Shown piece after piece: positions 18,740-27,267 of a stretch of DNA of 64,000 bases. The notes under the pieces were generated by a model, which was given only the letters and a program-made list of their open reading frames with translations, did not search any database and was not told the DNA's origin. Numbering within the stretch: position 1 is the first letter of the stretch; each line of letters begins with the position of its first letter. Origin of the DNA: Mucilaginibacter aquaedulcis (GTDB lineage Bacteria > Bacteroidota > Bacteroidia > Sphingobacteriales > Sphingobacteriaceae); contig NZ_JAUFPR010000002.1 in NCBI RefSeq assembly GCF_030409325.1, positions 1,550,001-1,614,000 on the forward strand, written 5' to 3'. A program made the translations under genes and the position numbers.

Positions 18740-19609
18740 TCAGTTGGTAAACGCGGCCCGGTTCTTGTCAATAAAAGCGGCCAGCGTCATCGGGCGAATA
18801 CCTGTGATATCCTCGATTGTATTATTAAAATTAGGTAATCCGAAAACATTATCACGTTCCACATTGGCGATATGGTTTTTGAAATGAGCATAACCTCCCC
18901 AACCTATCGAATCAGCCATTTCCTGAATGGAAACTTGTTCGTAAGCTATATCCTTTCCGAGTGTTTTTCCTATAATTTCACCGATCTCGGTATAGCTCAA
19001 CATTTCCGGGCCAAACAGCTGGTGAACCTTACCGATGTGCTGCTCCGGGTCAGCCAGGATACTTACAATTGTACGTGCCAGGTCTTCACCAGCAACAGGA
19101 GCATGTTGTGTTTCCTTAGGAAAAGCCATTTGCAACTTATCGGCCTTAATTTGACTGGTCAGATATAAAAACCATTCAGAAAAGAATGTAGGTCTTAAAT
19201 GGGTCGTAGGAATTCCAGTCCAGTTAAATACTTCTTCTGACAGGAAATGACGTATGGTGGCCGGGCTTTTCACACCGGGTGCAACCTGTTTCTGAGACAT
19301 ATTTACAATAAATTCTGCTCCTGCTTCTTTCGCGGCCTGAGCGAAAATAACGGTAACGTCGACCAGATCCGGACTAAGCGGATAACAAAAATATCCCCTT
19401 GTCGCTCCCTGCCAGGCTAACCTGACATCGTCCATATTCTGCATATCGCCTACTACGATTTCTGCACCTAACGCTTTTAATCGGTTAGAGCGTTCATCTT
19501 CTTTATGTACCAACGCGCGAACAGGGAAACCCATTTGCAATAACATCTCTACAGAGGGTGCACCAGTGGCTCCTGTTGCACCTGTAATTAAAATTTTCGG
19601 TTTTTCCAT
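18740..19609 (-). CDS. NmrA-like NAD(P)-binding oxidoreductase/sensor
   Basis: This 289-residue protein has the atypical short-chain dehydrogenase Rossmann start ILITGATGATGAPSVEML, followed by VRALVHKEDER and AEIVVGDMQNMDD. This is the pattern of NmrA, QOR2 and related NAD(P)H-binding proteins. The active-site Tyr-x-x-x-Lys of true SDRs is not evident (NMSQKQVAPG sits in that area), so it may sense or bind dinucleotide rather than catalyse. No 18-bp enhancer element is visible upstream, unlike most neighbours. Confidence 0.85.
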   Translation of the reverse strand: MEKPKILITGATGATGAPSVEMLLQMGFPVRALVHKEDERSNRLKALGAEIVVGDMQNMDDVRLAWQGATRGYFCYPLSPDLVDVTVIFAQAAKEAGAEFIVNMSQKQVAPGVKSPATIRHFLSEEVFNWTGIPTTHLRPTFFSEWFLYLTSQIKADKLQMAFPKETQHAPVAGEDLARTIVSILADPEQHIGKVHQLFGPEMLSYTEIGEIIGKTLGKDIAYEQVSIQEMADSIGWGGYAHFKNHIANVERDNVFGLPNFNNTIEDITGIRPMTLAAFIDKNRAAFTN

Positions 19610-19761
19610 TTTTTTCTTTTTAAGCTATTTTAACCGCTTCAAAATATGCAGCGCCCCAACCCCTATTAAACAAGTTTAATAAAGAAACTACTTTCATTTT
19701 GAAACTAATTGCAAACATATTATTTTTCTCATCTACCTATGGTAATTTGAATGTAAAAGAA

Positions 19762-19784
19762 AAGGCTGTACATCATACAGCCTT
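19762..19784 (-). terminator. Terminator of the hydrolase lipoprotein gene
   Basis: AAGGCTGTA and TACAGCCTT form a perfect 9-bp stem with a 5-base loop, followed on the minus strand by a T-rich run. It lies 32 bp past the stop at 19816. Confidence 0.7.
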
Positions 19785-19815
19785 ACATATTTGAGCGAAA
19801 CCAGAAAGTTGGATT

Positions 19816-20637
19816 TTAGTTACCGGCGATTTGCCGGAATAAAATTGTTAAAGAGTCGGGCCTGGACAAAAACGGAGAGTGACTGGAATTAATGGTATAG
19901 GTTTTAGTTAAACCCGCCGCTGCAACTTCCCTTTTTTGCAAAATGTAGGTTACTGCGTGATCCTGAAGCGTATGTATGAAATATTTATCCACTGATCCCC
20001 AGTTGGCATCAGTCAACACGACCGGAGCCTTAAAGGGTTGGCCTGGCTCCAATTTGTAATTTTTAATTAAGAAAGCCTTGATGTCAGCTGAGCCATCCTG
20101 AACAAAAATATCCGGAATATTGTCCCGAACAACATCCAGCGAATCCAGGGTTGCGCTGGTGGGCCTGAGTGACATACCTAGAAGCGATGTATTATCGGTG
20201 AGTGCCAGTTCCAGCAGTGACTGTCCGCTTTTGGGTAGAAAAGCTCCTACATAGATCATCTTTTCAATCTTGGACGGAATTTTTTCTGCAACCGCTGAGA
20301 TAACCATGCCGGCCATGCTGTGACCTATTAAAATTACTTTGGTATTCAAACTGTCGATAACGCCAATCACTTTATCGCGGTATTGATCGAGCGTGATTGT
20401 GGCATATGGCGTGGTTTGATCTGATCCGTGTCCCGGTAACTGAACAACCTTCACCACCTGCCCTTCGGATTCCAGCCTGGCCTTAACTGCTTGCCAGGCG
20501 TAAGGACCTGACCAGGAGCCTGGTACAATCACATAGGTTTTTCCGGGTGTATGTATGATAGTGTGGTCTTTCCCGCAACTTCCAAACCAAATAATCAATG
20601 TTGCTGCGCATAGCAGCGTAAATAATGCTTTTTTCAT
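19816..20637 (-). CDS. Alpha/beta hydrolase lipoprotein
   Basis: From the ATG at 20637 the protein has 273 residues, with a lipoprotein signal peptide (MKKALFTLLCAATLIIWFGS before Cys). The hydrolase fold shows YVIVPGSWSGPYAWQAV near the start, nucleophile elbow GHSMAG, and a late HDHAVTYI-like His region (QDHAVTYI; also SSHSPFLSRP). This resembles salicylate-esterase-like (EstA/MES) enzymes acting on small esters. An in-frame ATG at 20676 would place 13 extra residues before the signal peptide and is less likely. Its promoter (site h) is one of the regulon set. Confidence 0.85.
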   Translation of the reverse strand: MKKALFTLLCAATLIIWFGSCGKDHTIIHTPGKTYVIVPGSWSGPYAWQAVKARLESEGQVVKVVQLPGHGSDQTTPYATITLDQYRDKVIGVIDSLNTKVILIGHSMAGMVISAVAEKIPSKIEKMIYVGAFLPKSGQSLLELALTDNTSLLGMSLRPTSATLDSLDVVRDNIPDIFVQDGSADIKAFLIKNYKLEPGQPFKAPVVLTDANWGSVDKYFIHTLQDHAVTYILQKREVAAAGLTKTYTINSSHSPFLSRPDSLTILFRQIAGN

Positions 20638-20716
20638 CTTGTTAATTTTAGTAGGCAATTCATAAAATTCATCCATCTGTCCTGACGCTCCTGATCAAAG
20701 CGTCGACAATTCGTCT

Positions 20717-20801
20717 TCCAAAGAAATGCCATTCAATAAATAGCTATAAATCAGCAAATTAATTAAATATCAAAAAACTATAACCTCCGGTATATCGTAA
20801 A
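20717..20801 (-). promoter_or_regulatory. Sigma-54-like promoter with enhancer (site h)
   Basis: Plus-strand CCTCCGGTATATCGTAAA (20784-20801) reads TTTACGATATACCGG on the minus strand and precedes TGGCATTTCTTTGGA (20717-20731). The inferred start is 20705; the element is at -79 to -96. A second -24/-12-like match, TGGAAGACGAATTGT, lies 11 bp downstream. Confidence 0.45.
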
Positions 20802-20951
20802 TCAGCGCCTATAAATACTACATTGCAGGTAAACGGAGACCAGTACTATTATGCACAGTTGAAAGCTCAAAATCCCGAAAGAAGCTAACCTAAGGGAAAG
20901 GCAGTGATCATTGAGGAATATGATGCGTCAAATCAGGTTTTCCAATTGTCG

Positions 20952-21036
20952 TTCTACGACATAAAGTAACAAACGCCGGCCACATATTAAATAATTTACT
21001 AACAATGAGCGCTTTATAAATTGGCACATAAATAGC
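20952..21036 (+). promoter_or_regulatory. Sigma-54 promoter with enhancer upstream of the DUF417 gene
   Basis: TTGGCACATAAATAGCA (21021-21037) matches the sigma-54 consensus well, with a full TTGGCAC and GC at the right spacing. The element TCTACGACATAAAGTAAC (20952-20969) lies at -79 to -96 from the inferred start 21048. This is one of the two best promoter matches of the set. Confidence 0.6.
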
Positions 21037-21165
21037 ATCCTTAAATACGGAAAGCTGTGACAGGAGTTAAATCTGTTTTTTCTTGGAATAGGTGACGCTC
21101 CAATACTGAACCAACTGATCGGCTGAATTATAAACAAGGCATCAACAATACACTATAAATAGAAT

Positions 21166-21786
21166 ATGGAAGCATCAATCATTAATGCCATCGCCAGTTT
21201 CGGGGAAATTGGAAAAATAGTGGTTCGCTTTGGCATAGTTGTGGTTTTTTTATGGATAGGCGGATTGAAATTTTACAGTTACGAAGCCGACGGGATTGTT
21301 CCTTTTGTTGCTAACAGCCCATTTATGTCATTTTTCTACAGGCATCCCGAATCCTACAAAACCCATAAAAATAAAGAAGGAGAACAGGTAACGAAGAATC
21401 AGGAGTGGAATAAGAGCAATAATACTTATGGTTTCGCAAGGGCTTTAGGCACCTTGATTATAACTTTAGGTCTGTTGGTGGCGTTGTACAGGATTTTTCC
21501 CTTGCCTAGTATGATAGCGAGCATATTTATCTTTTTCATGACGCTTGGTACGCTTTCATTTTTAATAACCACGCCGGAGGCATGGGTACCGAATTTGGGT
21601 GGCAAAGACTTCGGGTTCCCATTTCTCTCAGGAGCAGGGAGGCTGGTCATCAAAGACGTTGTAATTCTTGGCGGGGCGATCATCACCATGAGTGATTCGG
21701 CAAGACTATACCTTACCCGTAAAAAATCAAAAAATAGATATCCCCATCCGATTCATCCCGGGCGAACCAGTAACCGGCCGGTGTAA
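21166..21786 (+). CDS. DUF417 (YkgB/RclC-like) inner membrane protein
   Basis: This 206-residue protein has four predicted membrane helices. It carries the DUF417 pattern: VRFGIVVVFLWIGGLKFYSY, then EADGIVPFVANSPFMSFFY near the N-terminus and TTPEAWVPNLGG plus FPFLSGAGRLVIKD later. The E. coli relative RclC belongs to the reactive-chlorine response, but its reaction is not known. It lies about 120 bp downstream of a well-matched sigma-54 promoter, and another membrane protein follows 200 bp later. Confidence 0.88.
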   Translation: MEASIINAIASFGEIGKIVVRFGIVVVFLWIGGLKFYSYEADGIVPFVANSPFMSFFYRHPESYKTHKNKEGEQVTKNQEWNKSNNTYGFARALGTLIITLGLLVALYRIFPLPSMIASIFIFFMTLGTLSFLITTPEAWVPNLGGKDFGFPFLSGAGRLVIKDVVILGGAIITMSDSARLYLTRKKSKNRYPHPIHPGRTSNRPV

Positions 21787-21986
21787 ATACACGAAAAAAC
21801 AACAAGCCATGAACAATCCTGTTTTATGCTCGTCTCTCAGAACACATAGCTATTGTCAGCTGTGCGCTCGCTGTCGTGACCGCACCACCGATTATCCGCC
21901 ACTTTTTATAGAAAAGAAGAATCTGTTAAAGACTAACCAAATCGAAAGATCAAAACAATAGAAACTGAAATTATATCAACCTTTTT

Positions 21987-22691
21987 ATGATACCTGCTAT
22001 TCCAGATTATGTTACTGCCATTTTTGTACTGACTGTCCTTACAACAGGTCTGCTTTGCCAAAGCTATATCAGGCAATCCAGAATTCCGGACAGAAAACGC
22101 AAAGCCAATTTTGTTTTACTGCTCCAGAGCCTTTGGCTGATCCTGCAAGGAATTTTGGCATATAAATACGTTTACAGTAACCATCTCGATCATATCCCCC
22201 CCCTTTTGCTGATATTTGGAATACTTCCACCCTTCTTACTGATAGTAGTTTTATTTTTGACAAGAAGCGGGCGTTCCTTTATCGATAGTTTGCCTCTAAG
22301 AGGACTCATGATACTGAACATCGTCAGACTTCCGGTGGAAATCACGCTGTTTTTCCTTTTCCTTCACAAATCAGTTCCTGGTTTAATGACATTCGAAGGA
22401 GGAAACCTTGATATACTTTCAGGGATCAGCGCTCCCATAATGATCAGCCTTGGATTTGGAAACAAGCGAATACATCGGTTAGCATTGCTGTTATGGAATT
22501 TTATCTGTGTGGGATTATTGTTGAATATCGTTTTGAGAGCATTGCTTTCAGCGCCCTTTCCGTTTCAGGCATTGGCCTTTGAACAACCTAATATCGCCAT
22601 ACTCTATTTTCCATTTATCTGGCTGCCTGTCTTCATTGTACCGCTGGTATTGTTTGGACATTTGGCCATGTTGCGAAAATTGCTCCTCTAA
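21987..22691 (+). CDS. Conserved-type integral membrane protein, unknown function
   Basis: This 234-residue protein is nearly all membrane: about seven hydrophobic segments, including YVTAIFVLTVLTTGLLC, LLLIFGILPPFLLIVVLFL and FIWLPVFIVPLVLFGHLAML. I do not recognise a named family. It follows the DUF417 gene on the same strand with a 200-bp gap, so it may be transcribed from the same sigma-54 promoter. No catalytic motif is visible. Confidence 0.7.
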   Translation: MIPAIPDYVTAIFVLTVLTTGLLCQSYIRQSRIPDRKRKANFVLLLQSLWLILQGILAYKYVYSNHLDHIPPLLLIFGILPPFLLIVVLFLTRSGRSFIDSLPLRGLMILNIVRLPVEITLFFLFLHKSVPGLMTFEGGNLDILSGISAPIMISLGFGNKRIHRLALLLWNFICVGLLLNIVLRALLSAPFPFQALAFEQPNIAILYFPFIWLPVFIVPLVLFGHLAMLRKLLL

Positions 22692-22750
22692 TGATTCATA
22701 AGCTTTCCCTAAGCCTCGTAACCGAAACGTCATAAAAATTAAAAAAAATC

Positions 22751-22788
22751 AAAACCAGTTTCAATTAAAAATTAGTTTTATAACTTTG
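22751..22788 (+). promoter_or_regulatory. Promoter of the DinB-like gene with AAAACCAGTT element
   Basis: AAAACCAGTT (22751-22760) precedes TAACTTTG (22781-22788), an exact TAnnTTTG -7 box at normal spacing. The leading block is the one found at the TetR and RND promoters. Confidence 0.6.
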
Positions 22789-22846
22789 TTATGTTCTCCG
22801 GGGGGTATTTGACCGGTAATTTTCAAAAGCGTCTCAATCAAAAGAA

Positions 22847-23287
22847 ATGGATCAATTTAATATATTGCTAGCAGAAAAACGTAACAGGCTCCTTGACCTG
22901 ACAAAAGCGCTCACCACTGAACAGTACAACTACATTCCTCAGGGCTTTAATAATAATATTATCTGGAATATAGGGCATTTGCTTGTATTTAGCGAAAATC
23001 TACTGTATGAAAGATCCGGATTACCCGCACCCGTACATACCATTTCTCTCGTAAATTTCAATATGGGCAGAAGGCCTGACAGTTATATTAACCGTGAAGA
23101 AATAGGTATTATCAGAGATCTTTATTTGCAATCATACAATTTCTTTGAAAGGCTTTTAAAAACAAATGGAGACGTAGATATCAATTCACCTATGCATCTG
23201 GCCATTCAGGATAGGGTAATGCAGTTTTTACTTTTTCACGAAGATCAGCATTATCAGCGGGTTACCGAATTGCTCAAAGCAATTTAA
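22847..23287 (+). CDS. DinB-like superfamily protein
   Basis: This 146-residue four-helix-bundle protein has the DinB/YfiT metal-ligand pattern: IWNIGHLLVF supplies the first His and FLLFHEDQHYQRVTEL the two others. Members range from thiol-S-transferases (bacillithiol or mycothiol) to proteins of unknown role, and this one cannot be placed more precisely. Its stop is 16 bp from the convergent stop of the 5-GAF regulator. Confidence 0.82.
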   Translation: MDQFNILLAEKRNRLLDLTKALTTEQYNYIPQGFNNNIIWNIGHLLVFSENLLYERSGLPAPVHTISLVNFNMGRRPDSYINREEIGIIRDLYLQSYNFFERLLKTNGDVDINSPMHLAIQDRVMQFLLFHEDQHYQRVTELLKAI

Positions 23288-23302
23288 TAAAGTTATATGG
23301 CA

Positions 23303-26300
23303 TCATCCGTTAGTATGGAATTTTTTACCGATCCCCAACCTTTTCATCTTTGAATGGACAGTAGTAACGGGCAGTTTAAGAATTTCGGCGGCACCACCTA
23401 AGCCGCCTACTTTGCCACGGCAAGACTTGAGTACCGCCATAATGTGATCCCGTTCAACTTCATCGATTGTTTTGAAAGCACCAGGAAAATTGTTGCCACC
23501 TGAAACCTCCGCCCTGGCAACCGGGAGATGAAGATGATTGATCACCGGCTGTGATGCCATTAAAATAGTTCGTTCAATGAGATGTTCCAGTTCCCGCACA
23601 TTACCGGGCCAGCTATATGACATTAGCTCCTTCATAGCACTGGTCGAAAAACCAATTACCTTTTTATTGGATTTTTTGTTGTGTTTTTCGAGAAAATGCA
23701 CCGCAAGCAAAGGAATATCATCTATTCGCTCCCTTAAGGGCGGGATCGTAATGGGAAATATATTGAGTCTGAAGAAAAGATCACTTCGGAAATTACCCAA
23801 CTGAACCTCTTTTGTCAAGTCCCGGTTCGTGGCGGCTATCACGCGGACATCCGTTTTAATTACTGACCGGCCGCCTACTCGTTCAATCTCTTTTTCCTGC
23901 AATGCGCGAAGCAGTTTGGCTTGCAAATCCAATGGCATCTCCCCTATTTCGTCTAGAAAAATAGTGCTGTTATTGGCCAGCTCAAATTTGCCGATCCGTC
24001 TGTCTGTAGCACCCGTGAAACTACCCCGCTCGTGACCAAAAAGCTCGCTTTCGATCAGATTCGATGGAAGGGTCGCACAATTCACTTTCACCATAACCTT
24101 ATTTTTACGCTGAGAATTGTTATGAATAGCCCTGGCAATTAGTTCCTTTCCTGTCCCGGTTTCGCCGAGCAGTAATACGGAACTTTGGGTTTCAGACACC
24201 TGAGAAATAAGCCGGAACACTTCATGCATACTACTGCTCATCCCGATGAGTTCGATGTAGTTATGCGTTGTATAAATCTCTTCCTGCAAATAAAGGTTTT
24301 CAACCTCAAGCTGTTGTTTGAAGCCAGATATTTCTGAGATTTGCTGCTCTATCCTGTCGTTGGCAACGATGTTAACTAAGGCTATCGACAATTGTGCACA
24401 AAAGTCTTGAAGGAGATCAAGCAGGCCCTTTGTTAATCTTGCTTCTTGTCCGGTAAAAGCTATGAAAAAACCGGTGGCCTGTTTGTTGTCGTAAAATGGG
24501 ATCGCCACCCCTTGTTTAGCATTGCTCAATAACTCATCGTTCCAAAAATCTTTATTTCCGAACGACGTTATCAATTCGTGGGGAGTAAAAACTGTAGCTT
24601 GCCCGACCGTCAGTACATGGTTAAAAAAAATCCCGTTAATATTAATATTTTCATCGTTCACCCTCCCGGTTGCATTGCTGCCGTTGAAGGTCTGTGACGG
24701 GGTAAATTCAAGGAACACCTGACCGCTGTCCCGCTCGTCGTTTAATTTAATAATGAACGCATAGCTAAATTTTAGAATATCGGACAGCCTGTCCTGAACG
24801 ATCCTCAGCAGATCCTTCCTATCGCGAACCTTCGCAATATCTTTACTTAACTCAAGCAGTAAGGTTTGTTCATATTCCTTTTTGAGAGCACGTTCACTAC
24901 TAAGAATGTTGACTACGGTAAATGAAAGCTGATCCGCAATTCCCTGAAGCAATCCATAATGCTTTTTTGAAAACTGATGTTCCCCTGACAGCTGCAAAAA
25001 CAGTCCTCCGAGAATTTGTTCGCCATTTCTTATTCCAACACCTACCAGTTTTTGCTCATCTTCCAGCATATCCGTGTTCAACAGATCATGACGAAGCATT
25101 TCCTTCAGTTCATAGATCACCGGCCCATCCACCTGTTGAAGGGCCCCGATCAACGCCTTGCCCAAGCCATTTGCTACTACACGCTCATTGCCGAAAACTG
25201 GCTCTGCCCGCCTATGGGAATCAGATTTGATCAAATTGTAATAAACGTCGTTTTCCTGATCATAAAGAACAATGACCAGGTGTTCATATGCAAGAATATC
25301 TTTTATCCTTTCTTGCAGTATGTTTTTGAGCGTTTTACGATCCCTTACGGTGGAGATCCCATTGCTAAAACTGAGCAGGAAGGAAACATCACTCTCCCGT
25401 TCGGCAATCAGTTCATTGGCGATAATGTTAGCAATTACTAAACTCAATTGGCTGGATATACTTCTGATCAGGCTCATCTGTCCTTTCGAAAACGAATTGA
25501 CCCTTTCAGATGCCCAAAAAAGCGCACCCACATCCTCGCGCCCATTTCTCATGGCTATCCCTACTATCTCTTTCACCCCCGTATCGCGGTAAAAATTGAC
25601 GTATGCTGGCGCGTGACCGTTTTTTAATAAATCTTCAACGATGAATGTAGCGGGATAGTCTGACTGCATTACCTGATTGATAATTCCGTCATCCACGGGA
25701 TGAAGTGAATTTACCTGTCGTTTAAAATCCTGATGTTTTAGGCGTTTCTCTTCCAACTCATAAACAAAGACGCTGTATTCGAGTTTATCCGGGTTGAGTA
25801 CCGTAATAACCAAATCGTTAAAATGCAACAACGGTTTAAGTTTTGTTCTGATTATTGATAATAATTGCGCTTTGTTTCGGATGGCGGCTATGTCATTACT
25901 TAATGCGAGGAGTGCTTCTTTTTCGTACTCCCGGTTTTTCCGTTCTTCATTAGTAAGTACATTTACAACTGCAGTACCGAGCTGGTGTTTTAACCTGTTA
26001 ATTTTTAAAAGCTCCTCTTCCTGAAAGGATCCCGTTAACCCGGACGCGAAAAGTATGGCTCCTACGTTTGCTCCGTTAATGCGGACAGGAATACCAGCGA
26101 TCCTTTTCATGTTATTTTCGTACCAGATCAGCGCATACGACGGAATCTGCTGCCAATGCATGATTTCTTCCAAATCCCAGACCTGTGGATAGTCGGCCCG
26201 CATGACCATGCCGATAATATCGTCCTTGTCTAAAAACAAAGTATTATTAATCTCATCTGCCTCAGCATTGGAGATTTCGTAACCCTTTCCGAAATAGGAT

Positions 26301-27031
26301 AAGGAAACTTCATAACCTGGATAATCCTGATTGATTACTGGGATAATGAAGCTGTTAAACTGGAAACCTTCACCTAATTTCCCGGCGGCCAGTTTGTTCA
26401 AATCCACTCTATTCTGTACAGAGGAAATATCTGAAAGTAATTCAAATAAAAGCTCTTTGTCAATGTTTTTTTGCTCAGCAGCCTCGTTGTACATGATATT
26501 GTTCAGGACCGCCGGCAATAAATGACTTATTGTTAACGCAATAGTGGACTCATCACCGGTAAAAGCACTTAAATTACGTGAAAGAAAGTAAAGGCAGCCC
26601 ATATTGCCCTTTTTCTCTGCTAAGGCCACACCTAAGATTTTTTTCATCCCGTCCCGGGCAATATTCTGCAGGTAGAGGGGGACATTTTTACTTCCGGATA
26701 GTTTAGTCAGGTCCCAAACCAAAGGTTTGTCACTGCTGAGTGTCACATCATAAAACCCATCGTCCAACGGATAATCTGCGTCGGTTAACTTGAAGAACAT
26801 TTCATTCTGATCAACATGAAATACTGAATAGCGAATAAAATTACGATGCGTACCGTTAGAATAATCAGCTAATGAAATGACTACATCATCAAATTCAATT
26901 AATTTTGAAAATTTCTTACTGATGACATCTATTAATTCTGCGCGGCTCCTCACCGCCAGGAAATCAATATTCAATCCTGCAATTGCCTGCTGTGGGTAAT
27001 TGCCATTACCGTCACTGTTCTGTTTGACCAC
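23303..27031 (-). CDS. Sigma-54-type enhancer-binding protein with five GAF-like modules
   Basis: This protein is 1242 residues, far longer than usual for the family. Five GAF-like modules of about 180 residues each carry a recurring linker helix (for example LLSFSNGISTVRDRKTLKN and LLELSKDIAKVRDRKDLLR). A coiled coil follows, then AAA+ (about 930-1160) with GETGTGKE, GSFTGA and IFLDEIGE, and a Fis-type HTH (GGAAEILKLPVTTVHSKMKR). The start is a GTG at 27031; a stop lies 21-23 bases upstream in frame and no better ATG is seen. I could not find the 18-bp element at standard spacing in its short upstream region. Confidence 0.9.
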   Translation of the reverse strand: MVKQNSDGNGNYPQQAIAGLNIDFLAVRSRAELIDVISKKFSKLIEFDDVVISLADYSNGTHRNFIRYSVFHVDQNEMFFKLTDADYPLDDGFYDVTLSSDKPLVWDLTKLSGSKNVPLYLQNIARDGMKKILGVALAEKKGNMGCLYFLSRNLSAFTGDESTIALTISHLLPAVLNNIMYNEAAEQKNIDKELLFELLSDISSVQNRVDLNKLAAGKLGEGFQFNSFIIPVINQDYPGYEVSLSYFGKGYEISNAEADEINNTLFLDKDDIIGMVMRADYPQVWDLEEIMHWQQIPSYALIWYENNMKRIAGIPVRINGANVGAILFASGLTGSFQEEELLKINRLKHQLGTAVVNVLTNEERKNREYEKEALLALSNDIAAIRNKAQLLSIIRTKLKPLLHFNDLVITVLNPDKLEYSVFVYELEEKRLKHQDFKRQVNSLHPVDDGIINQVMQSDYPATFIVEDLLKNGHAPAYVNFYRDTGVKEIVGIAMRNGREDVGALFWASERVNSFSKGQMSLIRSISSQLSLVIANIIANELIAERESDVSFLLSFSNGISTVRDRKTLKNILQERIKDILAYEHLVIVLYDQENDVYYNLIKSDSHRRAEPVFGNERVVANGLGKALIGALQQVDGPVIYELKEMLRHDLLNTDMLEDEQKLVGVGIRNGEQILGGLFLQLSGEHQFSKKHYGLLQGIADQLSFTVVNILSSERALKKEYEQTLLLELSKDIAKVRDRKDLLRIVQDRLSDILKFSYAFIIKLNDERDSGQVFLEFTPSQTFNGSNATGRVNDENININGIFFNHVLTVGQATVFTPHELITSFGNKDFWNDELLSNAKQGVAIPFYDNKQATGFFIAFTGQEARLTKGLLDLLQDFCAQLSIALVNIVANDRIEQQISEISGFKQQLEVENLYLQEEIYTTHNYIELIGMSSSMHEVFRLISQVSETQSSVLLLGETGTGKELIARAIHNNSQRKNKVMVKVNCATLPSNLIESELFGHERGSFTGATDRRIGKFELANNSTIFLDEIGEMPLDLQAKLLRALQEKEIERVGGRSVIKTDVRVIAATNRDLTKEVQLGNFRSDLFFRLNIFPITIPPLRERIDDIPLLAVHFLEKHNKKSNKKVIGFSTSAMKELMSYSWPGNVRELEHLIERTILMASQPVINHLHLPVARAEVSGGNNFPGAFKTIDEVERDHIMAVLKSCRGKVGGLGGAAEILKLPVTTVHSKMKRLGIGKKFHTNG

Positions 27032-27267
27032 TGCCTTATATTTTAAAATGATTCAATGAGGTCATCATTCCCGGATAAACCGGTTGAAGCGAAGCAATTT
27101 TACGGAACCGCCATCACTTCAACTATAAAAATAACATTTTATTTGCTGTACTAAGCATGAATTCAAAACCTTCAAAATACGTATTTGTATGCAACATCCA
27201 AGACGTTATCGACGACGTTGGGGTACCTAACGAAATTTCAGCTATATCCTCGAAAAAAATTCTCCTG

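Noticed and set aside
27176..27244. TACGTATTTGTA and AACGAAATTTC as enhancer sites for the 5-GAF regulator
   Set aside because: Neither aligns well with the 18-mer and neither has a promoter element at the expected position.
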